NCBI RefSeq assembly: GCF_001461695.1
Contig: NZ_AUTC01000024.1
Span: 124,001 to 188,000, forward strand
From: Sinorhizobium fredii USDA 205
GTDB lineage: Bacteria > Pseudomonadota > Alphaproteobacteria > Rhizobiales > Rhizobiaceae
Reading direction: 5' to 3'
DNA: 64,000 nucleotides
This document shows positions 43,203 to 53,827 of this stretch, piece by piece (within the stretch, counting starts at the first letter, position 1; the number at the start of each line of letters is the position of its first letter). The position numbers and the translations under genes are program-made. Below the pieces are notes generated by a model, which did no database searches, was not told where the DNA came from, and was given only the letters and a program-made list of their open reading frames with translations.

Positions 43203-44687
43203 TTATTCCCCGAGTTTGTCGTCCAGATAAAGTTGCAGCGTAGCGCGCGTACCCTTTTCCCAAAGTGTTTTCAAGGCATGGGCAAAACGGCGGCGAAAGA
43301 GGTCGGAACGCGCGACGTCTCCGAAAATGTCGGAAAGCGCGAGGAAGGCCATCGGATCGTCCTTGGCCGCCCGCGCCGCCGCCTGCAATCGGTCGGCGCT
43401 CGCATCGTTGAAAACGATGTCCCTGCCGCTATCGGACTTGCCGGCGAAATACCGGCACCACAGCGCCGAGACGAGAGAGAGCCCGACCACGTCCTCGCCG
43501 CGGCGCAGGCGATCGGCGGTCGACGGCAGGATGAACTTCGGCTGCCGGTTCGAGCCGTCCTGTGCCAGCCGGGCGATCGTGTCGGCGATCTTCGGATTGG
43601 CGAAGCGAGTCTCGATCAGCTTGCAATAGTCCTTCAGGTCCGTATCCGGCACCGGCGGGATGACCGGGATGATCTCTTCCTGTTCCAGCTTGGCGAGGAA
43701 AGCGCGGATCAGCGGCTCCTCCATCGCCTCATGGACGAAATGAATGTCGAGAAGCGCCGCCGGGTAGGCAATCGCCGCGTGTCCGCCATTGAGAATGCGG
43801 ATCTTCATGTGCTCATAGGGCGCGACGTCAGGCACGAACTGCACGCCGACTTTCTCGAGCGCCGGGCGACCCTGCGGGAAATGGTCCTCCAGCACCCACT
43901 GCTTGAACTCTTCGCAAAAGACCGGCCAGGCATCGTCGATGCCATAATCCGAAGCGACGAAGCCGATCTCGCGATCCCCCGTCGCTGGCGTGATGCGGTC
44001 GACCATGCCGTTCGGAAAGGCGACATTCGCATCGATCCAGTCGGCGAAAGCCGGGTCCGAAAGGCGTGCCAGACCGGAAACGGCCGCATGGGTCACTTCG
44101 CCATTGCCGGGAATATTGTCGCAGGACATGACAGTGAAGGGCGGTATGCCCCGCACCCTGCGTTCGGCAAGGCCGGCCAGGATGAGACCGAAGACCGTCT
44201 TCGGCGATGTCGGGTTGCGAGCATCCTCGACGATCGCCGCGTGGGCCGGATTGAACGCGCCCGAGGCCGGATCGATGAAATAGCCGCCCTCGGTGATGGT
44301 CAGCGAAACGATGCGGATATGCGGGCTCGCCAATTGTGCCACGATGGCCGTAACATCGCCGGGCTTGAGATAGGCTATCATCGCACCGGTGACATGCGCG
44401 CCGGTGCGGTTGTTGTCCTGCTCGACCACCGTGGTCAGAAAGTCCTGCGCCTCGAGCTTGGCGCGCATCACCTCGTCGGATGGAAGGACACCGGCACCGA
44501 TGATCGCCCAATCGTGATCGCGCCCAAGATTGAAGAGATCGTCGAGATAGACGGCCTGATGAGCGCGATGAAAGTTGCCGACGCCAAAGTGGACGATGCC
44601 GGCTCGAAGAGCATGCCGATCATAGTTCGGGACGCCAGCCTTGGGCTTGATCGCGCCGAGCGTCGCAAGCGAGAGTTTCGTCGTCAT
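43203..44687 (-). CDS. mtlK: Mannitol 2-dehydrogenase
   Basis: 494 residues; polyol-specific long-chain dehydrogenase. The N-terminal NAD site is HFGVGNFHRAHQAVYLDDL. The catalytic Lys, Asn and His sit in the segment KIRILNGGHAAIAYPAALLDI near residue 290. ITEGGYFIDPASG and SCDNIPGNGE are family blocks. It oxidises D-mannitol (and D-arabitol or sorbitol in some relatives) to the ketose with NAD. It follows smoS by 37 bases in the polyol operon. Confidence 0.92.
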   Translation of the reverse strand: MTTKLSLATLGAIKPKAGVPNYDRHALRAGIVHFGVGNFHRAHQAVYLDDLFNLGRDHDWAIIGAGVLPSDEVMRAKLEAQDFLTTVVEQDNNRTGAHVTGAMIAYLKPGDVTAIVAQLASPHIRIVSLTITEGGYFIDPASGAFNPAHAAIVEDARNPTSPKTVFGLILAGLAERRVRGIPPFTVMSCDNIPGNGEVTHAAVSGLARLSDPAFADWIDANVAFPNGMVDRITPATGDREIGFVASDYGIDDAWPVFCEEFKQWVLEDHFPQGRPALEKVGVQFVPDVAPYEHMKIRILNGGHAAIAYPAALLDIHFVHEAMEEPLIRAFLAKLEQEEIIPVIPPVPDTDLKDYCKLIETRFANPKIADTIARLAQDGSNRQPKFILPSTADRLRRGEDVVGLSLVSALWCRYFAGKSDSGRDIVFNDASADRLQAAARAAKDDPMAFLALSDIFGDVARSDLFRRRFAHALKTLWEKGTRATLQLYLDDKLGE

Positions 44688-44724
44688 CCTAACAGTCCTT
44701 TCGAACCCATCCTTCGGACCGGTT

Positions 44725-45494
44725 TCAGCTCATCCATTGTCCGCCATCGACGTTGTAGGTCTGTGCAACCACGTAGTCGCTTTCGGAAGAAGCGAGGAAA
44801 ATCGCCATGCCGGTCAGATCTTCGGCCGTGCCCATACGGCCGTAAGGGACCGCCTCGCCTACCAGCCGCTTTTTCTCGCCAAGGGGACGGTTCTCGTATT
44901 TGGCGAACAGCGCATCGACGCCGTCCCAATGCTCGCCGTCGACGACGCCCGGGGCGATGGCATTCACATTGATGCGGTGCTTGACGAGGTCGAGCCCGGC
45001 AGACTGGGTGAGGCTGATGACCGCCGCCTTCGTCGCGCAATAGACCCCGACCAGAGCCTCACCCCGCCGGCCCGCCTGGCTCGCCATATTGATGATCTTG
45101 CCGCCCCGCCCCTGCGCGATCATCTGCTTCGCCGCCGACTGCAGCGTGAAGAGCGTGCCGGCGACGTTGATCGAGAAGAGCCGCTCATAGCTTTCGCGCG
45201 TGATCTCGACGATCGGCGCGAGATCGAAGAGCGCCGCATTGTTGACGAGGACGTCGAGCCCCCCGGCCTGCCGGACGGCCGCGGCGATCGCCGCATCGAT
45301 TGACTCCTGCCGGGTGACATCCATCTCGACCGGATAGGCCGCCGGCCCGATCTCCGAGGCAGCCTGGCTTGCCCGCTCGATATTGATATCGGCAATCGCC
45401 ACGGTAGCGCCTTCGCGCACATAGGCTTCCGCGAAGGCGCGGCCGATTCCCCGCGCCGATCCGGTGATCAGCGCGCTCTTTCCTTCAAGACGTT

Positions 45495-45498
<4 letters not shown>
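44725..45498 (-). CDS. smoS: Sorbitol (D-glucitol) dehydrogenase, SDR family
   Basis: 257 residues; classical SDR. Cofactor loop [17 protein letters not shown], Ser in MASQAG and catalytic pair YCATK. It converts sorbitol to fructose (and galactitol to tagatose) with NAD in Rhodobacter and Sinorhizobium homologues. Its ATG overlaps the smoK stop as ATGA. Confidence 0.9.
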
Positions 45499-46496
<998 letters not shown>

Positions 46497-46507
46497 GAGT
46501 CTGACCC

Positions 46508-47338
46508 TTATTTGACCGCGCCGAAGGTGAGGCCGCGTACCAACTGCTTCTGCGAGAACCAGCCGAGAATGAGGATGGGGGCGATCGCCATCGTCGAGGC
46601 CGCCGACAGCTTCGCGTAGAAGAGGCCTTCGGGGCTCGAATAGGAGGCGATGAAGGCAGTCAGAGGCGCCGCCTTTGCCGCGCTCAGGTTCAAGGTCCAG
46701 AACGCTTCGTTCCAAGCGAGGATGATGTTGAGGAGCAACGTCGAGGCGATGCCGGGGATCGCCATCGGCGTCAGCACGTAGATGATCTCCTTGGCAAGCG
46801 AGGCCCCGTCCATGCGGGCTGCTTCGAGGATCTCCCCCGGGATCTCCTTGAAATAGGTGTAGAGCATCCAGATGATGATCGGCAGGTTGATGAGCGTCAG
46901 CACGATCACCAGTCCGGTGCGCGTGTCGAGCAGCCCCGTATTGCGGAATATCAGATACATCGGCACCAGCACGCCGACCGGCGGCATCATCTTGGTGGAG
47001 AGCATCCACATCAGGACGTCCTTGGTGCGTTTTGTCGGCGAGAAGGCCATCGCCCAGGCGGACGGAATGGCGATCAGGAGGCCGAGCAGCGTCGAGCCGA
47101 AGGAGATCACCACCGAGTTCATGAAGTGCTTGAAGTAGTCCGAGCGGCTTTGCACCTCGAAATAGTTCTCGGTCGTCCAATCGAAGAACAGGAAGGCCGG
47201 TGGCGAGGCGATCGCCTGCGCCTCGGTCTTGAAGCTCGTCAGGAAGGTCCAGAGGATCGGAAAGAAGATCAGGATGCCGATCGTCCAGGCGACGGCCGTG
47301 GTGACCAGTTTGCGCTGGGTCGAGACATTGCGTGCCAT
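46508..47338 (-). CDS. smoG: Polyol ABC transporter permease SmoG
   Basis: 276 residues, six transmembrane helices, MalG family. The EAA motif is [33 protein letters not shown]. It begins with [11 protein letters not shown] and ends LTFGAVK. Eleven bases precede smoK, and it starts three bases after the smoF stop. Confidence 0.9.
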   Translation of the reverse strand: MARNVSTQRKLVTTAVAWTIGILIFFPILWTFLTSFKTEAQAIASPPAFLFFDWTTENYFEVQSRSDYFKHFMNSVVISFGSTLLGLLIAIPSAWAMAFSPTKRTKDVLMWMLSTKMMPPVGVLVPMYLIFRNTGLLDTRTGLVIVLTLINLPIIIWMLYTYFKEIPGEILEAARMDGASLAKEIIYVLTPMAIPGIASTLLLNIILAWNEAFWTLNLSAAKAAPLTAFIASYSSPEGLFYAKLSAASTMAIAPILILGWFSQKQLVRGLTFGAVK

Positions 47339-47341
47339 TGT

Positions 47342-48214
47342 TCAAGCCTCCAGCGTCTTGCCGATCATGCGCATCAGGAAGAATGCGACGATGTTGGCGA
47401 GGATGACTGCGATGATGCCGCCGGCGGATGCACCGCCCACGTCGAACTGCAGGAGTGCCTGCGCATAGACCAGGAAGGTCAGGTTCGTGCTCTGGGTGCC
47501 GGGGCCGCCATTGGTGGTGACGAGGATTTCCGCGAAGACCGACAGCAGGAAGATCGTCTGGATGAGGATGACGACGGTGATGGCGCGCGAAAGATGCGGC
47601 AGGACGAGATAGATGAACCGGCTCAAGGCACCGGCGCCGTCCATCTGCGCCGCCTCCTTCTGCTCTTCGTCAAGCGACTGCAGCGCCGTGAGCAGAATGA
47701 GCGTCGCGAAGGGCAGCCATTGCCAGGCGACGATCAGGATGATCGAAAAGAGCGGCGCGTTGGCAAGAAAGTCGAAGGGCTGCAGGCCGACGAGCTTGGC
47801 GAGCCAGGCGAAGAGCCCGTTCACCGGGTTCATGAACATGTTCTTCCAGACGAGCGCCGCGACCGTCGGCATGATCAGGAAGGGCGCGATCACCAGGATC
47901 CGCACGATCCCCTGCCCGAACATCGGCTGGTCGAGCAGCAGCGCAAGCCCAATGCCGCCGACGACCGTGATGAAGAGCACGCCGAGCACGATCGCGAGCG
48001 TGTTGAAGACGGCCTGGAAGAAGGCCGGATCCGTCAGAAAATAGGTGTAGTTACTAAGGCCCGCGAACTCCTCCATGCCCGGCATCAGCAGGTTGTAGCG
48101 CAGGAGCGAGAAATAGACCGTCAGCGCCAGCGGCACGACCATCCAGGCCAGAAGCAGAAGCACAGACGGTGCGATCATCAGCCGCGCGGCGGAGCGGGTA
48201 TGCAAGGTCGCCAT
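47342..48214 (-). CDS. smoF: Polyol ABC transporter permease SmoF
   Basis: 290 residues, six transmembrane helices, MalF type without the large periplasmic loop. EAA motif: [29 protein letters not shown] 48214 is preferred over ATG 48226 because GGGGGA lies six bases upstream of it. Confidence 0.9.
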   Translation of the reverse strand: MATLHTRSAARLMIAPSVLLLLAWMVVPLALTVYFSLLRYNLLMPGMEEFAGLSNYTYFLTDPAFFQAVFNTLAIVLGVLFITVVGGIGLALLLDQPMFGQGIVRILVIAPFLIMPTVAALVWKNMFMNPVNGLFAWLAKLVGLQPFDFLANAPLFSIILIVAWQWLPFATLILLTALQSLDEEQKEAAQMDGAGALSRFIYLVLPHLSRAITVVILIQTIFLLSVFAEILVTTNGGPGTQSTNLTFLVYAQALLQFDVGGASAGGIIAVILANIVAFFLMRMIGKTLEA

Positions 48215-48299
48215 GGCGTCCCCCATGTGGTGTCAACGCTGGTTCCAAAAGAGGCATGCGCATCGTGCGCGCCAAACGCGCTCGCAAAGCCAAAAAAGT

Positions 48300-48353
48300 C
48301 AGAGCGGGACTTGGGCCGAAGGCGGGCTACGCCCCTTTCCTCGTCCCGCTCTG
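48300..48353 (-). terminator. Hairpin between smoE and smoF
   Basis: CAGAGCGGGAC / GTCCCGCTCTG, 11 bp, enclosing a smaller GGCG..CGCC stem. It lies in the 195-base smoE-smoF spacer and has no strong U tract. It likely limits read-through or protects the 3' end of the abundant smoE message. Confidence 0.6.
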
Positions 48354-48408
48354 GAGGTGGCCGGAGCTGCCGGCCGTTTCCGGACAGCACCCCGGCCCCT
48401 TGGGAGCC

Positions 48409-49719
48409 TCACTTGATATAACCGGCCTTGGTCATCTCACGCGTGGCCAGTTGCTGCGCACTGGCAAGCGCCTGATCGACACTCATCTGACCGGCGAGCG
48501 CGGCCGAGAACACCTGGCCGACCGCCGTGCCAAGTCCCTGGAATTCAGGAATTGCCACGAACTGCACGCCGACATAGGGCACGGGCTTGACCGCCGGGTT
48601 CTTCGGGTCGGCCGCGTTGATCGAGTCGAGCGTCATCTTCGCGAACGGCGCCGCCTTCTGGTATTCCGGGTTCTCATAGAGAGACTTGCGGGTACCGGGA
48701 GGCACGTTCGCCCAGCCCTCCTTCTCGGCGACAAGCTTCAGATAGTCCTTGCCGGTTGCCCAGGCGATGAACTTCTGCGCCGCATCCGCCTTCTGCGAGC
48801 CCGCCGGGATCCCGAGGCTCCAGGCCCAGAGCCAGTTGCCGCGCTTGCCCAAGCCGGTGTCGGGGGCGAGAGCAAAGCCCACCTTGTCGGCGACCGTAGA
48901 TTCATGCGGATTGGTCACGAAGGAGGCGGCCACTGTTGCGTCGATCCACATGCCGCACTTGCCGGTCTGGAACAGCGCCAGGTTTTCGTTGAAACCGTTG
49001 GAGGAGGCGCCGGGCGGGCCGGCATCGTTCATCAGCTTGACGTAGAAATCGAGGGCGTTCTTCCATTCCGGCTGGTCGAACTGCGGCTTCCAGTTCTCGT
49101 CGAACCAGCGCGCCCCGAAGGCATTGGCGGTCGCGGTGAGGAACGCCATGTTCTCGCCCCAGCCGGCCTTGCCGCGCAGGCAGATGCCATAGATTTCATT
49201 ATTCTTGTCGGTGATCTTGCGGGCGGCGTCCGCGATGAACTCCCAGTTCGGCGCCTCGGGCATGGTGAGCCCGGCCTTCTCGAAGAGATCCTTGCGATAC
49301 ATGACCATCGAGCTCTCGCCGTAGAACGGCGCGGCATAGAGCTTGTCGTCAACGGTGAGGCCGCTGCGGATCGCCGGCAGCAGGTCATCGACGTCATAGT
49401 CGGGGCCGAGCTTGTCGAGTGGCAGAAGCCAGCCCTGCTTGGCCCAGATCGGCACTTCATAGGTGCCGATCGTCATGATGTCGTACTGGCCGCCCTTGGT
49501 GGCGATATCGGTCGTCACGCGCTGGCGCAGCACGTTTTCCTCGAGCGTCACCCATTCGAGCTGAATGTCAGGATTTTTCGACGTGAAGTCGTCCGCCAGC
49601 TTCTGCATCCGGATCATGTCGCCGTTGTTCACGGTCGCAATGGTCAGGGTCTCTGCTTGGGCCAGGCCTGCCAGAGCGACTGCCGAGCACGTGCCCAGCA
49701 GGAAAGTTCTCAAATTCAT
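48409..49719 (-). CDS. smoE: Polyol ABC transporter periplasmic binding protein SmoE
   Basis: 436 residues. Signal peptide about 1-22 (LLGTCSAVALAGLAQA). SBP_bac_1 fold: TLTIATVNNGDMIRMQKLADDF, YDIMTIGTYEVPIWAKQGWLLPL, GESSMVMYRKDLFEKAG. First structural gene of the polyol operon, with a good promoter 47 bases upstream. Homologues bind sorbitol, mannitol and maltitol. Confidence 0.9.
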   Translation of the reverse strand: MNLRTFLLGTCSAVALAGLAQAETLTIATVNNGDMIRMQKLADDFTSKNPDIQLEWVTLEENVLRQRVTTDIATKGGQYDIMTIGTYEVPIWAKQGWLLPLDKLGPDYDVDDLLPAIRSGLTVDDKLYAAPFYGESSMVMYRKDLFEKAGLTMPEAPNWEFIADAARKITDKNNEIYGICLRGKAGWGENMAFLTATANAFGARWFDENWKPQFDQPEWKNALDFYVKLMNDAGPPGASSNGFNENLALFQTGKCGMWIDATVAASFVTNPHESTVADKVGFALAPDTGLGKRGNWLWAWSLGIPAGSQKADAAQKFIAWATGKDYLKLVAEKEGWANVPPGTRKSLYENPEYQKAAPFAKMTLDSINAADPKNPAVKPVPYVGVQFVAIPEFQGLGTAVGQVFSAALAGQMSVDQALASAQQLATREMTKAGYIK

Positions 49720-49765
49720 CGACTTCCTCCCAGAAGAAATTGAGCATTTGCCTTGCTCGTGGGCA

Positions 49766-49823
49766 ATTACTCACTTTTCCCCGAAAAATGTCAATGCGCA
49801 TTCGTCGCTGCGACGCAACGAAC
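49766..49823 (-). promoter_or_regulatory. smoE promoter and possible SorC/SmoC operator
   Basis: On the minus strand TTGACA (49794-49789), a 17-bp spacer and AGTAAT (49771-49766) form a good sigma-70 promoter. Just upstream, an interrupted palindrome TTCGT...ACGAA (49802-49823) with internal GTCGC-T-GCGAC could be the activator or repressor site for the SorC regulator encoded next door. Confidence 0.65.
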
Positions 49824-49916
49824 ACGCTAAGCGCCTGTATTGAGTAACTTTTTTCTACAGTCGAGGATTTGCGCGGACGCGGGCGTTTCGACGAATCGTA
49901 CGGCCTCAGGGCCAGC

Positions 49917-50870
49917 TTATGCGCCGAGCAGATACTCGGCCGTCGTCTCATCGGTGATGAGGCCGTTGATGATCCGGCCCTTCAAGGCTGCGCTGAGCGC
50001 CTCGTATTTGCGCTTGCCCTTGGCGATGCCGATCACCGAGGCGCGGTCGCGCGGCGGCAGCGGCACGGAGGCGACGCGCTCGTTGATGCTGCCGGTGAGC
50101 AAGGCACCGTCGTGGTCGAACATCCAGCCGCAAATCTCGCCGGCAGCGCCCGCCGCCATTAGCCGCGCCATCTCCTCCCGTGCAAGGAACCCGTCCTCGC
50201 AAAGCGGCGCATTCGGCCCGAGTTCGCCGACGCCGACAAAGGCAGCATCGGCCTCGGCGCCGAGTTCCAGGGCCATCCTGACAAGGCTCTGCTTGTGCAG
50301 CACTTCGCGCTCCTCGGCCGACGAGACGAGCACCGGCAGGGGCATCGGGAAATGCCGCGCATTGATGGTGTCCGCCATGCTGAAGATGACGTTGTAGTAG
50401 GCGGCCGAACCGTCGAGCCGAATATTGCCGGTGAGAGACACGACACGGTGTTGCGGGCACTCCATCGAAGGCAATTGGTCGATCGTCGCCTTCAAAGTCC
50501 GCCCCGTGCCGATGGCGAGCACGACCGGATCGGTCGATTTCAGCCAGCGCTCGATCTCTGCCGCCCCGGCTTCCGCGATGCCTACAGTCGTCGAACTCGA
50601 TCCTGGATCGCTCGGCACGACGTCGACATGCCGAAGCTCGTACTTCTCCCTGAGCCGCGCCGCGGCTTCGAGGCAGGCGGCGATCGGGTGATCGAGCCGC
50701 ACCTTGATCAGCCGCTCGGCCATGGCGAGCGATACGAGGCGCTGCGCCGATTGGCGCGAAATTCCCATGATCGACGCAATCTCGTCCTGCGTCCGTCCGG
50801 CCACATAGTACAGCCAGCCAGCCCGAGCCGCATCGTCCAGCCTGTTATTGCTCTCCGCCCTGCGCGCCAT
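49917..50870 (-). CDS. SorC-family transcriptional regulator of polyol operon
   Basis: 317 residues. An N-terminal HTH (RTQDEIASIMGISRQSAQRLVSLAMAERLI, about 25-55) and the SorC sugar-phosphate-binding domain, with GIAEAGAAEIERWL, VVLAIGTGRTLKAT, VVSLTGNIR and FVGVGELGPNAPL. It lies upstream of smoE in the same direction, the place of the smo-operon regulator in Sinorhizobium and Rhodobacter. GTG 50876 with GGAGA five bases upstream is an equally good start. Confidence 0.85.
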   Translation of the reverse strand: MARRAESNNRLDDAARAGWLYYVAGRTQDEIASIMGISRQSAQRLVSLAMAERLIKVRLDHPIAACLEAAARLREKYELRHVDVVPSDPGSSSTTVGIAEAGAAEIERWLKSTDPVVLAIGTGRTLKATIDQLPSMECPQHRVVSLTGNIRLDGSAAYYNVIFSMADTINARHFPMPLPVLVSSAEEREVLHKQSLVRMALELGAEADAAFVGVGELGPNAPLCEDGFLAREEMARLMAAGAAGEICGWMFDHDGALLTGSINERVASVPLPPRDRASVIGIAKGKRKYEALSAALKGRIINGLITDETTAEYLLGA

Positions 50871-51063
50871 CGTCACCGAGTCTCCTTGCCTCGATTTGCT
50901 GCCACTATTTGCCTTGCACTGTCAAACAAGCGCAAAACCACACCGCAGGCAAAAACACCCGCAGCACGCAGAATCGCGGAAAACGCGACCAAAATTTTAC
51001 CGTTTGATAAAAAAATAAAGCGTGTTACCGTTTCCTATCCTGAGGATACATTGGGAGCCAAAA

Positions 51064-52425
51064 ATGGGAACGACGCAATCTGGGATTCTTCACGGGCGAC
51101 TGCCGCTCGCGGAGTACGAAGCCAATTTCTCCGACCTCCATCCGCCACTCGACAAGCACGAAGCGCTGGTCGCCGCGGACCGCTGTTATTTCTGTCATGA
51201 CGCGCCTTGCATGACGGCCTGTCCCACCTCCATCGACATCCCGTTGTTCATTCGGCAGATCGCGACGGGCAATCCGATCGGCTCGGCAAAGACCATCTTC
51301 GACCAGAATATCCTGGGCGGCATGTGCGCCCGCGTCTGTCCCACCGAAACGCTCTGCGAGCAGGCCTGCGTGCGCAACACGGCGGAGGAGCGCCCGGTCG
51401 AGATCGGGCGCCTGCAGCGCTATTCGACCGACGTCGCGATGCGGGAGAACAAGCAGTTCTATGCGCGCGCCGCCGCTACGGGGCGCCGGATCGCCGTCGT
51501 CGGTGCGGGGCCGGCGAGCCTTGCCTGCGCCCACAGGCTGGCCGTCAAGGGCCACGACGTCGTCATCTACGACGCGCGCGAAAAGTCCGGCGGCCTCAAC
51601 GAATACGGCATCGCCGCCTACAAGACGGTGGACGATTTTGCCCAGAAGGAAGTCGACTACGTCCTGTCGATCGGTGGCATCGAAGTGCGCCACGGCCAGG
51701 CCCTCGGCCGCGATTTCTCGCTTGCCGACCTGACCGAACAATATGATGCCGTCTTTCTCGGTCTCGGCCTTGCCGGCGTCAACGCGCTCCGGATCGAGGG
51801 CGAGAATGCCGAGGGCGTCGAGGATGCGGTCGACTTCATTGCGGCGCTGCGCCAGTCGAAGACCAAGGCCGACATCCCCGTCGGTCGTCGTGTCGTGGTG
51901 CTCGGCGGCGGCATGACCGCGATCGACGCCGCCGTCCAAGCGAAATTGCTCGGTGCCGAGGAAGTGACGATCTGCTACCGGCGCGGCAAGGAGCACATGA
52001 ACGCCTCCGAATTCGAACAGGACCTGGCAGCATCCAAGGGCGTCACCATCCGCCACTGGCTGCAGCCGAAGCGTATTGCCGTGAAGGACGGCAAGGTCGC
52101 CGGCATCGAGCTCGAATACACCGCCCTTGAGGACGGCAAGCTGACGACGACCGGGGAAACGGGTATCATTGCCGCTGAACAAATCTTCAAGGCGATCGGC
52201 CAGACCTTCCAGGCCTCCGGCCTTGGTGCCTTGCAGATGGAGAGCGGACGCATCGTCGTCGATGCAGCAGGCCGCACCTCGCTCGCCAAGATCTGGGCGG
52301 GCGGCGACTGCGTGCTCGGCGGAGAGGACCTGACGGTTTCCGCCGTCGCGATGGGCCGCGATTGCGCCGAATCGATCAACCAGGCCCTCGCCGCGGACGC
52401 CCCGCTGGCGAGCGCCGTTGCCTGA
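51064..52425 (+). CDS. preT: Dihydropyrimidine dehydrogenase, FAD/NAD subunit
   Basis: 453 residues. N-terminal [4Fe-4S] domain with CYFCHDAPCMTACPTSIDIP near residue 45 and CARVCPTETLCEQACVR near 95. It then has two dinucleotide-binding domains (VVGAGPASLACAHRLAVKGHDVVIYD; VVVLGGGMTAIDAAVQAKLLGAEEV). GGDCVLGGEDLTVSAVAMGR closes the flavoprotein fold. PreT passes electrons from NADH to PreA to reduce uracil and thymine. Start has GGGAG seven bases upstream. Confidence 0.93.
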   Translation: MGTTQSGILHGRLPLAEYEANFSDLHPPLDKHEALVAADRCYFCHDAPCMTACPTSIDIPLFIRQIATGNPIGSAKTIFDQNILGGMCARVCPTETLCEQACVRNTAEERPVEIGRLQRYSTDVAMRENKQFYARAAATGRRIAVVGAGPASLACAHRLAVKGHDVVIYDAREKSGGLNEYGIAAYKTVDDFAQKEVDYVLSIGGIEVRHGQALGRDFSLADLTEQYDAVFLGLGLAGVNALRIEGENAEGVEDAVDFIAALRQSKTKADIPVGRRVVVLGGGMTAIDAAVQAKLLGAEEVTICYRRGKEHMNASEFEQDLAASKGVTIRHWLQPKRIAVKDGKVAGIELEYTALEDGKLTTTGETGIIAAEQIFKAIGQTFQASGLGALQMESGRIVVDAAGRTSLAKIWAGGDCVLGGEDLTVSAVAMGRDCAESINQALAADAPLASAVA

Positions 52426-52448
52426 GCAGGATCGAGAGGAAGAGAACA

Positions 52449-53762
52449 ATGGCTGATCTTCGCAACAATTTTGTCGGCATCAAATCCCCGAACCCGTTCT
52501 GGCTCGCCTCGGCGCCGCCGACGGACAAGGCCTATAACGTCGAGCGCGCCTTCAAGGCGGGCTGGGGCGGCGTCGTCTGGAAGACGCTCGGCGAGGAAGG
52601 GCCGCCGGTCGTTAATGTCAACGGCCCGCGCTATGGCGCGATCTGGGGCGCCGACCGCCGCCTGCTCGGCTTGAACAATATCGAGCTCATCACCGACCGC
52701 GACCTCTATGTGAACCTGCGCGAGATGAAGCAGGTGAAGATGAACTGGCCTGACCGGGCGCTGATCGCCTCGATCATGGTTCCTTGCGAGGAAAACGCCT
52801 GGAAGGCGATCCTGCCGCTCGTCGAAGAAACCGGGGCGGACGGCATCGAGCTCAATTTCGGCTGTCCGCACGGCATGTCCGAGCGCGGCATGGGTTCCGC
52901 GGTCGGCCAGGTGCCCGAATATATCGAGATGGTGGTGCGCTGGTGCAAACAGTACACGCGCATGCCGGTGATCACCAAGCTGACGCCCAACATCACCGAC
53001 ATCCGCAAGCCGGCGCGCGCCGCCAAGGCCGGCGGCACCGACGCGGTGTCGCTGATCAACACGATCAACTCGATCACCGCGGTCAATCTCGATACCTTCT
53101 CGCCTGAGCCCTCGATCGACGGGCGGGGCAGCCATGGCGGCTATTGCGGCCCGGCGGTGAAGCCGATCGCCCTCAACATGGTCGCCGAGATCGCCCGTGA
53201 TCCGGAGACCTACGGCCTGCCGATCTCCGGCATCGGCGGCATCACCACCTGGCGCGATGCGGCCGAATTCCTGGCGCTCGGCGCCGGCAACGTGCAGGTC
53301 TGCACGGCGGCGATGACCTACGGCTTCAAGATCGTCCAGGAAATGATCTCCGGCCTTTCCGACTGGATGGACGCCAAGGGTCACAGGACGCTCGACGACA
53401 TCTGCGGCCGCGCCGTGCCGAACGTCACCGACTGGCAGTACCTCAACCTCAATTATGTCGCCAAGGCGAAGATTGATCAGGACGCCTGCATCAAGTGTGG
53501 CCGCTGTCATATCGCCTGCGAGGACACGTCGCACCAGGCGATCACCCAGTTCGTCAATGGCGTGCGCCATTTCGAGGTGATCGAGGAGGAATGCGTCGGC
53601 TGCAACCTCTGCGTCAACGTCTGTCCGGTCGAGAACTGCATCACCCTGGAGCCACTCGCCGCCGGGACACTCGACAAGCGCACCGGCAAGCCGGTCGATC
53701 CGAACTACGCCAACTGGACGACGCATCCGAACAACCCGATGGCTCGCCAGGCCGCCGAGTAA
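52449..53762 (+). CDS. preA: Dihydropyrimidine dehydrogenase, FMN catalytic subunit
   Basis: 437 residues. A dihydroorotate-dehydrogenase-like barrel (1-320) has NPFWLASAPPT, ELNFGCPHGMSERGMG and ISGIGGITTWRDA. The C-terminal ferredoxin domain holds CIKCGRCHIACEDTS and CVGCNLCVNVCPVENCI (two 4Fe-4S clusters). It makes dihydrouracil or dihydrothymine. 23 bases after preT; a strong terminator follows. Confidence 0.93.
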   Translation: MADLRNNFVGIKSPNPFWLASAPPTDKAYNVERAFKAGWGGVVWKTLGEEGPPVVNVNGPRYGAIWGADRRLLGLNNIELITDRDLYVNLREMKQVKMNWPDRALIASIMVPCEENAWKAILPLVEETGADGIELNFGCPHGMSERGMGSAVGQVPEYIEMVVRWCKQYTRMPVITKLTPNITDIRKPARAAKAGGTDAVSLINTINSITAVNLDTFSPEPSIDGRGSHGGYCGPAVKPIALNMVAEIARDPETYGLPISGIGGITTWRDAAEFLALGAGNVQVCTAAMTYGFKIVQEMISGLSDWMDAKGHRTLDDICGRAVPNVTDWQYLNLNYVAKAKIDQDACIKCGRCHIACEDTSHQAITQFVNGVRHFEVIEEECVGCNLCVNVCPVENCITLEPLAAGTLDKRTGKPVDPNYANWTTHPNNPMARQAAE

Positions 53763-53782
53763 GCGGGAAGTCGACGAACGAG

Positions 53783-53820
53783 AAGGCCGCCGGAAACCAC
53801 CGGCGGCCTTCTGCATTTTC
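53783..53820. terminator. Terminator between preA and the convergent alcohol dehydrogenase
   Basis: A 12-bp perfect stem GAAGGCCGCCGG / CCGGCGGCCTTC with a 6-nt loop, then TGCATTTT. Probably serves both convergent genes. Confidence 0.75.
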
Positions 53821-53827
53821 TGTGACC

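Noticed and set aside
47126..48421. Long plus-strand frame opposite smoF/smoG
   Set aside because: Composition (runs of Arg, Glu, Asp) is that of a shadow frame, and both permease genes on the other strand are complete.
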